Shown: positions 44,132-54,657, counted from the first letter of the stretch. The stretch is 64,000 nucleotides of DNA from Cristatella mucedo (GCA_009760855.2 WPIO01000333.1:18227-82226); one strand, 5' to 3'. Numbers and translations are program-made. Notes: generated by a model from the letters alone, not told the origin.

Positions 44132-44345
44132 CTTCTGGACCACCTTCTTCGAACCTATCTTCTTTCAAGAGGGCGTTCAACCAGGTGTGGTTCGTAATAG
44201 GCAAAGCTGTGCAAATTAGCACCGGCTTAAAGTTGGCTCGAATACGATACAAGTTCACACGAGATAGCATGGAACGTTTGATAATGTAAACACGGCTTTC
44301 AATAGCTTGCCACTTAAGTAAGAGACGTGATGGTACATCGCACAT
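44132..44345 (-). CDS. Candidate upstream coding exon A with ATG
   Basis: A 71-codon open segment starts MCDVPSRLLLKWQAIESR and ends at a good donor (GAAG|GTATAA), phase 1, which fits exon B. An in-frame TGA lies three codons before the ATG. The exon may therefore be a true start, or an internal exon entered through an AG just before the ATG. The sequence is hydrophobic and basic, with no motif I recognise. It could be the N-terminus of a longer p47phox-like isoform or a separate small gene. Confidence 0.5.
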
Positions 44346-44539
44346 GCTGACTCACTAAATGCTAGAACAGAGGTTGAAGAAACGGGTGAGAGAAGGCAAC
44401 TTTTTAGATCCGAACATAAAAAGGCAGCTAAATAAATGAAGTTGAGGGAGTGCGATTGAGCAGAGCTCCCTCACACGGAGAATAGGACCGAATTATGGTT
44501 ACCTACAATTCTACTAAAACTAAAATCTTTGCTAATTGA

Positions 44540-44611
44540 TCAGCCGTCGATGCTCTTGCGGAAGCTCTCCCCAACCTTGGACGATGCATCAGGTTTATTA
44601 ACTGGCAAGGG
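44540..44611 (-). CDS. Candidate terminal exon of an unknown upstream gene
   Basis: After a long pyrimidine tract and AG (tttttttcctgctgag) there is a 23-codon open segment in phase 0, reading PLPVNKPDASSKVGESFRKS and ending IDG-stop. Composition and acceptor look like a real last exon. No upstream exons were identified in the window, and the product is unknown. Confidence 0.3.
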   Translation of the reverse strand, partial: PLPVNKPDASSKVGESFRKSIDG

Positions 44612-44881
44612 CTCAGCAGGAAAAAAAATGTTGAAGCTGAAAGATTAACTGGTAGATTGACAGCACTCTCTCAGACAGCCAAAACACCGAGCTTCCTAAT
44701 TACTGCTCCTGAACTTTCCTAATCTAGATGCTCGTTTGTTTTGAGTTAGCGATGGAGATAAATTCCATCCTGTAGGACAATATAGATATGCTCAAGCAGG
44801 TGTCGGCAAGTCATGTGCATACACAGTAAGAGCCGAAGCAGAGTCTGAGATCCTAAAAGAGAGGCAGCATCGCCCACTTAG

Positions 44882-44910
44882 AAGCAGATGCCACGGTGTG
44901 GCATCTGCTT
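44882..44910. repeat. Perfect 13-bp hairpin
   Basis: aagcagatgccac and gtggcatctgctt are exact inverse complements separated by ggt. Confidence 0.8.
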
Positions 44911-45479
44911 ACATTTGCAGCCGAGCAACAAAGAAAGAGCTCAGGAGAATGCCGCATGAGAGTGTTTGCTCATCCACGTGTGAGAGTGTTTGAACATCCC
45001 ACGGCACATTGCAATCAGCAGGAGCTTACATGAAACTTCCTGCTTTAGGCCGTGTTGGTTCGTGTGGGCAAGTAATTGCTTTGCATCATTTTGCCAGTAG
45101 ACATTGCTCCTGGAATTTGAATTTCTCTCTCAGAAAAACGAAGCTTCGTCCTGAATGTTACGAGTGATGCAGTTCAATAATTCATCAATTGATCTCTTTG
45201 ACAATCAGACCTTTATTGCTTACACATACAGTTACATAGCTAGGGCATATCTAATTTTCATAGCTCTTTTGTCACTAGGTATTAGCGTTCGATGGGCAGG
45301 TCAGCAACTATAAATCTGCCAACTCCTGCCTACCGGTCAGCTAGACATAGAACACCAAGTGATAGATCATGAGCAGACACAGCTGCTGTTGTCACTTTGG
45401 TAATCAGTTCTTAAGCGACCAGTAATCTCCTCGGGTGATTCATCAGTTACCCATCTTCGGTTGACACAAGATGTAGGAG

Positions 45480-45612
45480 CAGCATTGCCAATACTGAAAA
45501 GATATGGGGCAATGCACCAAAAGCTGCCTAAGCTTTTAGTGCCCTGTAGAAAACTCTCTGGCATAACGCTGACATAGACTTTGTGGAGTAACAGACGGAG
45601 ACACGTTTCAGC
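45480..45612 (+). mobile_element. LINE-B 3' end, degenerate
   Basis: ccaaaagctgcctaagcttt, gaaaactctctggcataacg and gactttgtggagtaacagac. Confidence 0.55.
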
Positions 45613-46070
45613 ACTCGGCTTTCGAGTCAGCTCAGCAGGAAGATGGAAAGATAACGGCTTTTCTAATACCTACCGGTTGATAAGGCCTCAGAATATTTAC
45701 TAACCAATTTTGGAGACCAACTGGCCGTGCCACGAGCATGCCTCATCTAGTATACGACGGCCATGAACAAATTTTCAGGGTGGGTCAAACGGGGAGGTGG
45801 TGGCGTGCATGAGACAGCATTTCATGAAGCTCTGTCTATCGAAAGCCTTAAGGGGAACTCAATCGAACAAAGTCATTATGATTGGACCCGTCAAAAGCAT
45901 ATCGCTTGGAGCTGAGCCACTGTGGGATGCAATCTCTGTTGTGGGCTGCAATCGCTGATGTGGTGTGCATGTTAAAGGCCAAATCCTACAGACCACTTAC
46001 TGTGCCACCTCACTGTGGTGTACATTAATATATCGTCTGCATGCTGTTTGTTTTTCTCTGTCCTAAATGC

Positions 46071-46072
<2 letters not shown>

Positions 46073-46108
<36 letters not shown>

Positions 46109-46116
46109 ATATATAC

Positions 46117-46205
<89 letters not shown>
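46073..46205. repeat. (TA)n and (TG)n microsatellite
   Basis: TA tract 46073-46122 then about 80 bp of pure TG. Confidence 0.95.
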
Positions 46206-46206
<1 letters not shown>

Positions 46207-47289
46207 ATTTACTTATTTATTTATTGCCTTGCAAACACTAACAATGTGATAGCCATGCAAATAACCAGCTATGTCAAAACGATCCGAGGCCATATCTGCT
46301 CAAAAACTGCATTCCTCACAGCTACACGGTCGGCACGTACCACTCAACATACACAAACCATTATTTCATAAATATCATAGCAATCACACTGAAATCGTCC
46401 TTTCAGAAGTTAGAAAAACCTGGAAATAAGCAAGGTCCAGTCAGTAATCAGACGAGTAAATCGACTACCCAGTACAATTCACATTGATTTCTCTTTGCAT
46501 ATCTATGCTCGCATACCAAGTCAGGCACACCCTTTGTAGCTTACTGCCTCATCGCGTTCCTGGCCGATACATTCACTATAACAGGGATGCATCCGGGACA
46601 TTTCAGCAAATGGACAATGGTGAGCATAAGAGCCGCCCAGAGGATATTTTAGTGACAGGTGACATGATTGACGGCCAGGTTCCAGCTGCTAGAGTTTGAA
46701 AAACCGATGGGCCGGACTTACGTGAGCACTGAACCATAAACTATCACTTGTCACTAGCAGCACAAGCCATGCCCCTACCATCTGATTCTAGGCTTGCCCG
46801 TCGAAGCCAGCCAGCTAACAAGCCTGAGTGTAATCTAACAAATGTTCCACGATTGCTTGATCTGCTGCACAGACCAATGCTTTAATTTTCAATTTCATAA
46901 CCGGCTGTACGTGCTTATATGCTGAAGTCAACAGCAGTGAGCTTTTTACAAAGCGTGTCATGCACACTGGCAGGGTTTTATCTTGACTCACTTAAGTAAC
47001 CGAATGCTGGGAAGGGAGTTCAGATGCAATTGCTCTAAACACAGGACAACCCAACTGCACGGTGTCAATGTACAAGTGTTGCATGCACAAGCATGCAACA
47101 TCTGCAACGCTCAACAAGCTCTGCAACGTCTTCCTCTACACTAAGAAAGAGATTGAGTTTTCTAAGGGCTTATCAGGTATACTATTATTATTACTTTTTT
47201 TACTAACTTTAACAGACAGTTTGTTCAAGGGAAAGGGCCAAATCTTGACGTTGCCCAGGGCTGCCAATCATTGAACTTTTGCCCTGCAT

Positions 47290-47960
47290 GTCCAAGTCAG
47301 TCAAAATTTGTCTTCTATCGATTCGGCTGAAGAAGCTCGGCTGGCCTGTCCTCGCGGTGTAGCTGCCATACCACACCTCTTCTGTCTGAACAGCACTGGC
47401 TCCCTGTCAAGCATCGAATCCATTTCGCGGTTATCTCATAGGCCAATGGGTCGATTCACTCCATTTGATCCCCTTGCCTCTCCTCCTCCCAGAGTGCTCT
47501 AGCATCATCTGCTTCTCAGCTTCCAATTCGGCTTACTCTTCCTTGCACTAAATTACAACGTTTAGGTGATCTGGCCTTCAGTTCGTTTGCACCGAAAGAC
47601 TGAAACTCCACCCAGTCTTCTGTCACCACCTGCCTTGAATTTGTATCATTTAAGTCTCAGCTAATAATGTATCTGGTCTGCTAAGCTTTTCCTGGGCCCT
47701 GGTGAACTTGTCTTTTTTTGTTCCGTGTGTACTTGTCGTGCTTACCTGTACATGATTCAGTGCATTTTACTAATCAGGGGTCCTACCAACCGGTGGCTCA
47801 AGAGAGGCTTCTTGTATGCAAAAGCATGCTGGCACAAGCATGATGCCATGCTTGTTATGGTTATTGATCCTTGATTACTGCTTCTCTTGCAGTGAGTTGC
47901 TAAGCACCTGGATAGATTTCCTTCTCTTATGGTGCTATGCAAAAGAAATTGTCATTATTA
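47290..47960 (+). mobile_element. LINE-A copy, divergent subfamily
   Basis: Relics of the C-terminal coding region (ccatttcgcggttatctc, gatctggccttcagttcg), the 3' UTR and a tail (gatagatttccttctcttat, gtcattattattt). A second short tail lies at 47140-47190. Confidence 0.6.
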
Positions 47961-47984
47961 TTTGAGATGAATTTTTGTGGCAAT

Positions 47985-48160
47985 CATGCGCTCACCGAAA
48001 GCCAGTTAGGCTTTGCGTTTGCTATAGAACACTCTCCAGCATCACACCCACGTGATCTTTGTGGCTTTGTGGAGTTACAGATGGAGATACCTACAAACAA
48101 GCATACGCATGCACATAAATACATTCATACACACATACATACGTACATACATCCCCTAAA
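47985..48160 (+). mobile_element. LINE-B 3' end with (TACA)n tail
   Basis: caccgaaagccagttaggct, ctatagaacactctccagca, ggagttacagatggagatac, then about 45 bp of CATA/TACA repeats. This copy shows the tail type most clearly. Confidence 0.72.
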
Positions 48161-48397
48161 TACAGTGCAAGCAAACATGGCTGAAGGGGCATGTCAGTTG
48201 GCTAATAGTCGGACACAGCCCTTTAGGATCAGGCCAGGAGGCAGCGAGGACCCTATGGCTCCCTTCAGTATTGCCATGGTCAACGAGCCAGAAACTATTG
48301 CAGGAGTGCTGGGTAAAAGTAGGAACTACTGGCAGCACCATTACCTACAGAATTGCAGCCGCAGGGCAAATGCAGTCTGCACTTTCGAAGGCTTAGC

Positions 48398-48530
48398 CCG
48401 TGGGGTAGGGTACACGCTCTTCACGACCCAGGCTGTGGGTTCGAGTCCTGCATTGGGCGATCCTCTATTGCCCAATACAAGTGGTGGTGATAGCCGTTAA
48501 GGCTCCTATGCCACTACATAAATGAGGCTA
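48398..48530 (+). mobile_element. SINE-1 copy
   Basis: cacgctcttcacgacccagg, B box gggttcgagtcctgc, gggcgatcctctattgccc, gtggtggtgatagccgttaa and aatgaggctattt. Confidence 0.78.
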
Positions 48531-48794
48531 TTTTTAAATAGTACACACATCCATATCAGGCTGCCAATACCATTTGTGCTCAGCTCAACACTTCTGGAAA
48601 ACAAGGCAATGTCGCCAATGCATGGACCAGCTTGGCTAAGGTAGACTTACCTAAGTGAGCTCACATTTTGGCAATGATATATAGCTAAAGTAAGCAGACT
48701 TTACTGTGGAACTGATGCGGTCATATTTTGTGTTTATCTGTAAATAAAGGTCACTTAGGACCAGGACATTGACATTCTTACGCAGAGCCTATCG

Positions 48795-49070
48795 TGGCCG
48801 AGTTCATTTGGAGGGTTGCGTTTTTTTAGTATCTGGGTCATACTTGGTTCGTCCATAACTGTTAAGATAGTTTTGCCATCATCCAGTTTGAGATGGTTTC
48901 CTGCCCTTCACCAGGGTCTTAGCCCAGCAGATAAGGTGCTCTCACTCTTCTATACCCCAGGTCATAGGTTTGAGTCCTGCAGGGGCCAATATTTTATTAT
49001 CCACTACCGGTGTTGATAATAGCCATTAAGGCTCTTCTCCCACTACATAAATGAGGCAGTTGAATCGGCT
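48795..49070. repeat. LINE-A antisense fragment joined to SINE-1
   Basis: 48795-48912 is antisense LINE-A (atctgggtcatacttgg, atcatccagtttgagatgg). SINE-1 begins at about 48915 with a B box (ggtttgagtcctgc) and runs to about 49070. The junction point matches the one at about 53860. Confidence 0.65.
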
Positions 49071-49250
49071 TGCATGCTGACCCTGTGCATGTCACCCCTA
49101 AACATATTATTCATTTTGTTTGTTTTTCAAGCATGATTTTACTTACTATTCTATTGCATATCACTTTGCAGCAAATGTAAAGCACCTAGAAAGAGATTAA
49201 GTTCTCTGAGGGTGCTTTATCAAGTGCAATATTATTATTATTATTATTAG
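49065..49250 (+). mobile_element. LINE-A 3' UTR and tail
   Basis: gcatgctgaccctgtgcatg, cattttgtttgtttttcaag, gcaaatgtaaagcacctaga, gggtgctttatcaagtgc and an ATT tract. Confidence 0.85.
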
Positions 49251-49367
49251 CCTTTTTTGGATACCCTCCTGCTGCATATCCTAAATGTCAAAACGAAAAA
49301 TCAAAGCCACGTGGTATCATGACAAAAGAGTGACAGCCTCTATCAAACTACCGGTAAAAAATATATA

Positions 49368-49503
49368 TTTCATTTGTATAGCGCCCTAAGAGAACTTCAT
49401 CTCTATTCAGGCGCTTCACCTATGCCTCGGGGCTCGAGCCCACGACCTCAACCACACCTCGGTCGGGGCGAGCACCTTAACCAATGGACCAAACCAGCTC
49501 GGT
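49368..49503 (-). mobile_element. SINE-2 copy, best preserved
   Basis: atttgtatagcgccctaaga, gaacttcatctctattcagg and cgcttcacctatgc match the LINE-A tail. The head carries ggggctcgagcccacgacct (B box) and caccttaaccaatggacc (A box). Confidence 0.82.
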
Positions 49504-49749
49504 AAAGAACAGCTTTCACTTAAGCATGCGACCCTAAAGCTCCTAACAGCAGCGCAGATAACTGTCCACCGATAGGCAGCTTTGAAGTAAAGCATCGGTT
49601 TGTTGTACCTGGAGCGCTGAACGTTAGCGGTCTAAAGTCCCATTGGTTCGCCTCTTACTGAGGTTACCAGATAACTTACCTCGTCGGATTGGAATTGTTA
49701 CTGCTCCGCAAACCCCTCTCCAAGAGGTTTTGCTATCTTGCTACCAGGC

Positions 49750-50490
49750 TGTGTAGCCTCGCTAGCTTTTTAACAAGCGCCGACGCCAGCGGTTCGCGAC
49801 TTGGCAAGGGGTTGATAACTGAAGTGCCTCTGGCCCACGTGTGTGGGTAGCAGGAAACTTGTTCCTGAAGTACAGCCTAGAACAGTATAGTATGACTACA
49901 CCAGATCTTAGCTCTGTAACAAGAGGTCGGCCGTCGACCTCCGAACGTACGCGAAAGCCAAGTCCGCCGCCCCCTCCGGTGTACTTGGGGCAGATGCCAT
50001 CCGCAATGCTATGCGAAGGCTTCGTCTGGCCAAACGATGCGACAAGCTCGCAGCACGCGACCGCGCCGTCGCTAGCCAGCAGAGACCGCGCGGACAAGCC
50101 GACGCCAGACGAGGCGAGCGGCACCAGCGGGCGGGCAACGCTAACGAACAGCTAGCTGCACTCGGCCATGCCAGCCGGATGCGGAGCGGTAGCAGCATCG
50201 GCCTCTCTCGCACCATCTCGCATTCAGCGCGAGCGGATTTTTCTTGAACGTACCTTCCTTGCTCGAACCGGAGTTCTAGCGTCACGCACTAACGGCCGCC
50301 GCCAACAGCACACGCGAGGAGAGCGCCGCTAGCCTCCTAAGTAAATGGCATGCGCCGGGCACATGGATGACGCTACGAGGGGAGGCCCCTCCCCCTCTCG
50401 CATGAGCAACCAGTGCTTCGATTGGGCCGCTGCAGTCGTTCCTGCCCTCTGACCTGTATACATCCTGACCGAAGTAGCGCGCGCCCGAGG
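49750..50490. other. GC-rich block, no gene assigned
   Basis: Clearly richer in GC and CpG than its surroundings. Open frames of 80-125 codons occur on both strands, one with an Arg/Ala/Gln-rich run (RLRLAKRCDKLAARDRAV). It may be a CpG-rich promoter or part of an unidentified mobile element. Confidence 0.4.
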
Positions 50491-50767
50491 ATAATAATAA
50501 TAATAATAATAATATTGCACTTGATAAAGCGCCCTCAGAGAACTTAATCTCTTTCTAGGCGCTTTACATTTGCTGCAAAGTGATATGCAATAGAATAGTA
50601 AGTAAAATCATGCTTGAAAAACAAACAAAATAAAAAATGTGGTTAGGGGTTACATGCACAGGGTCAGCATGCAAATGTGGTTAGTGGCAGCATGCACAGT
50701 GTCAGCACGCATAAGCACATCAATGACGAATCACAGGGACCCACTAAATGCTGTCCTAAATAAAGCG
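50491..50767 (-). mobile_element. LINE-A 3' end, 5'-truncated
   Basis: (ATA)n tail, then ttgataaagcgccctcagag, aacttaatctctttctaggc, gtgacccactaaatgctgtc-type C-terminal end. Truncated after about 275 bp. Confidence 0.85.
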
Positions 50768-50845
50768 GAAGCCCGTGTTGTGTGCTCCAGATGCATGCTG
50801 GTGTTGTAATTAGAGCAGCACCCCGATACGAATGTACTCCGCACC

Positions 50846-50981
50846 TGTGGCCATTAGTAACCTCTCGTATATATACGCGTTGAGAGAAATGAAGATGTGA
50901 GTCTCGTTTATCGCTCGCGTCCGCGCTCGTGTCTGCACAAGTCTCCACAAGAACAGCCGCCGCCGAAGCAACGGTTATACA
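50846..50981 (+). mobile_element. Very short solo LTR, family 3
   Basis: 136 bp starting TGTGGCCATT and ending TTATACA, with a perfect 5-bp target duplication, gcacc, at 50841-50845 and 50982-50986. A TATA-like tract (tatatatacgcg) lies near 50868. Its size fits copia-type or TRIM-type LTRs. One copy only, so support rests on termini plus duplication. Confidence 0.65.
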
Positions 50982-51133
50982 GCACCCGGCCTGTGTGCGT
51001 TGCACTGTAGTTTGGAATTCGGGAATCTCCAACGACTAGGAGTGGCACGGCGATAGGGGCTAGGAGTAGGAGGTCATAGCAGAGCCGCGATCGAGCAGTA
51101 CTCAGGTTTAAAAGGAGAGCTTAGCTTAGAAAC

Positions 51134-51460
51134 TGTCATTTGGCTCGTACAGCAGAGAGCCAGCCGATGCCCAACACCGACAGTTTATTGTGCGACGTAC
51201 GGAGCCGAAGGACGACGTACGGAGCCGAAGGACGCACGGCTTCCTTCGCCCCCTTCTCCCACTCGAGTCTCCTCTCGACTAGACTGCCCCTGTCCCCCGG
51301 TTGACCCCGATGATGAACCCACCATCTGTTCACCAGCGGGTTATCGACCTGTGTCCACGCCTCATTAGAGGCGGACCACAGCTGTGCCCAGGCCCCTCTC
51401 GACGAGGCTACCTACAGCCGTTTAGGAAAGGAGTACCGGCCTGCATATAATCAAACCACA
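51134..51460. mobile_element. Solo LTR, family 1 (copy 2)
   Basis: 327 bp starting TGTCATTTGG and ending AAACCACA, with a perfect 5-bp target duplication, gaaac, at 51129-51133 and 51461-51465. It shares long blocks with the copy at 16753, for example GGACCACAGCTGTGC and GCATATAATCAAAC. It contains an internal tandem duplication of about 20 bp near 51192-51231. Confidence 0.88.
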
Positions 51461-51664
51461 GAAACATCCTGACAGAGGTGCTGCTGGGGCAAGAATGCAA
51501 CTTTACTGGGATGAGGATAGCGACGGGTCACAAACTTTAGCGAGCTCTAGGGTCCAAGATACTAGTGACCGTTTCTATATCCGTACCTTCCGCTGCGATT
51601 TCTACCCAGGCGTTAATACGGCTAGGCCAACTATTATCTTTCTCGGCTCTTTACGTACAAAGAG

Positions 51665-51808
51665 AGCCACAAAAACACTTCATTTATATAGCGCCCTGAG
51701 AACAATTAATCTTGACCGACACTTTTCATATGCCACGGGCCTCGAGCCCACGAACCTGGTCGTTTTAGGCGAGCGCCTTACCACTGGGCCAAAACCAGGG
51801 CATCTTAA
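51665..51808 (-). mobile_element. SINE-2 copy, divergent
   Basis: cttcatttatatagcgccct, cctcgagcccacgaacctgg, gcgccttaccactgggcc. An ORF from 51495 runs through it by chance. Confidence 0.65.
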
Positions 51809-52188
51809 ATACTTACGTAGCCCAGCAATATGGCCGTCAGAAAACTGGTTCAATTTCCTGCCTCTAATAAAGCTGTTAGCCAAAAGTCGTCCAGCAAATA
51901 CACGAACCCGACATATGTTCCTGCCGAAGAATTTAGCAGTGCTTTCATCTGTTCGCTAAACCATACACCAACCTTCAAATAGCAAAGGGGCGTTGCGTTT
52001 GGCCCAGAGCAGCCATTTATGCTGCTTACTCAGCCAGGACGCTCTGTTGGTCGCTCGTCGGAAGATTTTCTCCTCCGATGGTCGACGCCGCACCGTTGGT
52101 CCCAACGGCTTACAGTGACGGCGCTAGCTCGGCCAATCAGGCATTTCTATCGGGCAGCGGAGCCATCATCAGCAGATGGTCCTCCCGG

Positions 52189-53705
52189 ATAATAATAATA
52201 ATAATAATAATAATGCACTTGATAAAGCGCCCTCAGAGAACTTAATCTCTTTCTATGCCCTTTACATTTGCTGCAAAGGGAAATGCAATTGAATGGTAAG
52301 TGAAATCATGCTTGAAAAACAAACAAAATGAATAATATGGTTAGGGGTGACATGCACAGGGTCAGCATGCAAATGTGGTTAGTGGCAGCATGCAGTGTCA
52401 GCATGCATAAGCACATCAAGGACAAATCACAGGGACCCGCTAAATGCTGTCCAAAATAGGTGTGTTTTCAAGTTCTTTTTAAGTGTGGTCAGGTCAGGGG
52501 ATGTTCTGACGCAGGTCGGGAGGGAGTTCCAGGCTTTGGGAGCATACGAACTAAATGCACGGTCTCCAAAGGATTTAAGGTTTGTACGAGATATTTCTAG
52601 ACTGTTGGATTCCGAAAAGCGGGTGGTACGAAGCTTGGCCTGATGGGGTAGTATATCTGACAGATAGGCTGGAGCCATAGAACGAAGGGACCTAAAAGTG
52701 AGTGACAAAACCTTGAAGTCAATCCTTTGCTTGACTGGTAGCCAGTGCAGGTCAGCGAGAAGTGGAGTAATGTGGCAACTGCGACGCTCACGACAGACAA
52801 GCCTAGCTGCAGAGTTTTGCACCAGCTGCAATCGCCAGATCGCACATGCTGGTAGGCCAGTAAGCAGTGAGTTGCAGAAGTCGAGACGGGATGTCACAAA
52901 TGCATGGACCAACTTAGACGTGGTATCCTTATCGAAACAAGCCCGAGTTTTAGCAATGATATGAAGCTGAAAATAGGTGGATTTGACTGTGGAGCTGATA
53001 TGGTCGTCTAACGAGAGGTCGCTTTGGAATATGACACCTAGATTTTGAGCTGATTCAACTGGAGATATGCTGGCAGAGCCAATTTTGAGAGTCAGCCTTT
53101 CCAATCTCTGGATCACACTGGGTTTGCCCATAACTAGTAAGTTAGTTTTATCATCGTTTAGTTTTAGAAAATTTGCTGCAATCCATGTGCGGATGTCATC
53201 CATGCATGCAGCAAGTGAGTCGAAAGAATTCAAGGTGCTCGAAGGCTGGGAGGGATCGAAGCAAAGGTACAACTTAGTGTCATCCGCATAGAAGTGAAAG
53301 CCTAGATTGTGCTTGGCAATCACATCAGCAAGAGGGAGAGTGTAAACCGTGAAAAGAAACGGACCTAGCACGGAGCCCTGAGGTGCTCCATATTTCAGAG
53401 GTACTTCAGATGATCTTTGTCCATTCACGTCAATACTCTGGAGTCTCCCACTGAGATAGGACCTGAGCCACTGCAGAGCAGTGCCAGTGATGCCCAGGCG
53501 AGATGAGAGGCGCTCTAGAAGAACTTTGTGATCGATGGTATCAAAAGCTGCCGAAAGATCGAGCAAAACAAGCAGAGACACTCGACCCATGTCTGCAATC
53601 CTAAGTAGGTCGTTGTATACCCGAAGCAATGCTGACTCTGTGGAGTGATTAGCTCTAAAGCCAGACTGGAACTTACTGGCAAGGTGTGAGGATCGCACTG
53701 TGCTG
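52189..53705 (-). mobile_element. LINE-A: best copy, 5'-truncated L2-like retrotransposon
   Basis: About 1.5 kb, antisense to the given strand. The (ATA)n tract at 52189-52214 is the 3' tail. It carries the 3' UTR and the C-terminal half of ORF2. A 6-bp duplication, tcccgg, flanks it at 52183-52188 and 53706-53711. It is truncated upstream of the palm domain, so it lacks the endonuclease. Confidence 0.85.
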
Positions 53706-53737
53706 TCCCGGCGGCCCAGGCAGCGGCTTTTGGCCAC
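52427..53737 (-). CDS. L2/CR1-type reverse transcriptase (partial ORF2 of LINE-A)
   Basis: 436 uninterrupted codons. From the N-terminus: FQSGFRANHSTES, then the catalytic strand LLDLSAAFDTIDH, then GAPQGSVLGPFLF, then the active-site box FHFYADDTKLYL. The thumb follows (ANFLKLNDDKTNLLVMGK, NLGVIFQSDLSLDDHI), then the C-terminal block DLHWLPVKQRIDFKVLSLTF. It ends AFSGSL-stop, like other copies in the window. All catalytic aspartates are present. The first 11-12 residues may come from flanking DNA. The apurinic endonuclease and N-terminus are missing, so it is a dead-on-arrival copy, although recently enough inserted to keep its frame. Confidence 0.9.
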   Translation of the reverse strand: MAKSRCLGRRDSTVRSSHLASKFQSGFRANHSTESALLRVYNDLLRIADMGRVSLLVLLDLSAAFDTIDHKVLLERLSSRLGITGTALQWLRSYLSGRLQSIDVNGQRSSEVPLKYGAPQGSVLGPFLFTVYTLPLADVIAKHNLGFHFYADDTKLYLCFDPSQPSSTLNSFDSLAACMDDIRTWIAANFLKLNDDKTNLLVMGKPSVIQRLERLTLKIGSASISPVESAQNLGVIFQSDLSLDDHISSTVKSTYFQLHIIAKTRACFDKDTTSKLVHAFVTSRLDFCNSLLTGLPACAIWRLQLVQNSAARLVCRERRSCHITPLLADLHWLPVKQRIDFKVLSLTFRSLRSMAPAYLSDILPHQAKLRTTRFSESNSLEISRTNLKSFGDRAFSSYAPKAWNSLPTCVRTSPDLTTLKKNLKTHLFWTAFSGSL

Positions 53738-53756
53738 AGAGCCCTTATCTTAAATC

Positions 53757-54140
53757 TAAAATCTCTCTTTTTCAGTACATGGGTCACACTAGCTTTGCCC
53801 ATAACAGTATAGATAGGTTTACCATCATTCAGTTTGAGAATGTTTGAAGCCATTCACCTGGATCTCAGCCCAGGAGGTAAGGCTCTCGCTCTTCATGAAC
53901 TAGTTTATGGGTTCGAGTCCTGCACTGGGCGATCCTATATTGCCCACTGCAAGCAGTAGTGATAGACGTTATGTTTCCTCTGCCGCTATATTAATGATGT
54001 TGGTAAATAAGCTAATCTGTATTACTGATGTTTAGACGTTAGCAACAAAGACTGCACAGAAATTAAAAGCCTTTGAGGTGCTGAAAGGCGGGACGAGTTA
54101 AAGCACAGATGTAGCGGCATCATCTGAATATTCACTTTAA
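53757..54140 (-). mobile_element. LINE-A fragment interrupted by SINE-1
   Basis: Antisense LINE-A 53757-53860 (gggtcacactagctttgccc) and 54045-54140 (tttgaggtgctgaaaggcgg, agcacagatgtagcgg) are adjacent in the reference copy. Between them lies a forward SINE-1, 53863-54015, with B box gggttcgagtcctgc. Confidence 0.7.
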
Positions 54141-54657
54141 TAGATGCATTCCTTTTACAATACATATTTCAGAAGGCTATTAGCACTTCTAAGTATTATA
54201 GAGGCTGGTTTAAAAATTAAGAACTGCAAATTTAATGCGTACTTACTTTAAATGCTGAGGAACTTATAAATAGGCGCGTGACTATTGACAGTACTGCTTT
54301 TATTTCGATTATTCAGCGAGTACTAGCCAAAAATTTCTCTCTTAGCTTTATGGAGTGCCATGTCTTGCCTATTGACCAGTTATGGCAATCCCAGCCCTCT
54401 CCGCTCTTTTACTGGCTGGCATAGCAACTTTTTACATGCATTGAACCCATCAAACTGCGTGTATCGGAGTTATCTCACCATCGATGACAGTAGCTGTTGC
54501 CGACTTACAGTACGTTGTATTTAATCATATCTTGATCTCAAAAACTGCCGAAGAGAGGTGTTTTTGCGTAGCAGTACCTAGGCAGAAGTACTAAAAACTA
54601 CCATTCTTTACAATCGAGTTACTGCTGCAGATTCTGGCATTTTCTTTTCCATCTAAA

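Noticed and set aside
46015-46371. Cys/Val-rich ORFs around 46.1 kb and 28.0 kb
   Set aside because: Translations of TG/TA dinucleotide repeats.
51495-51959. 154-codon plus-strand ORF
   Set aside because: Its middle third is a reversed SINE-2 copy, so the open frame is fortuitous.
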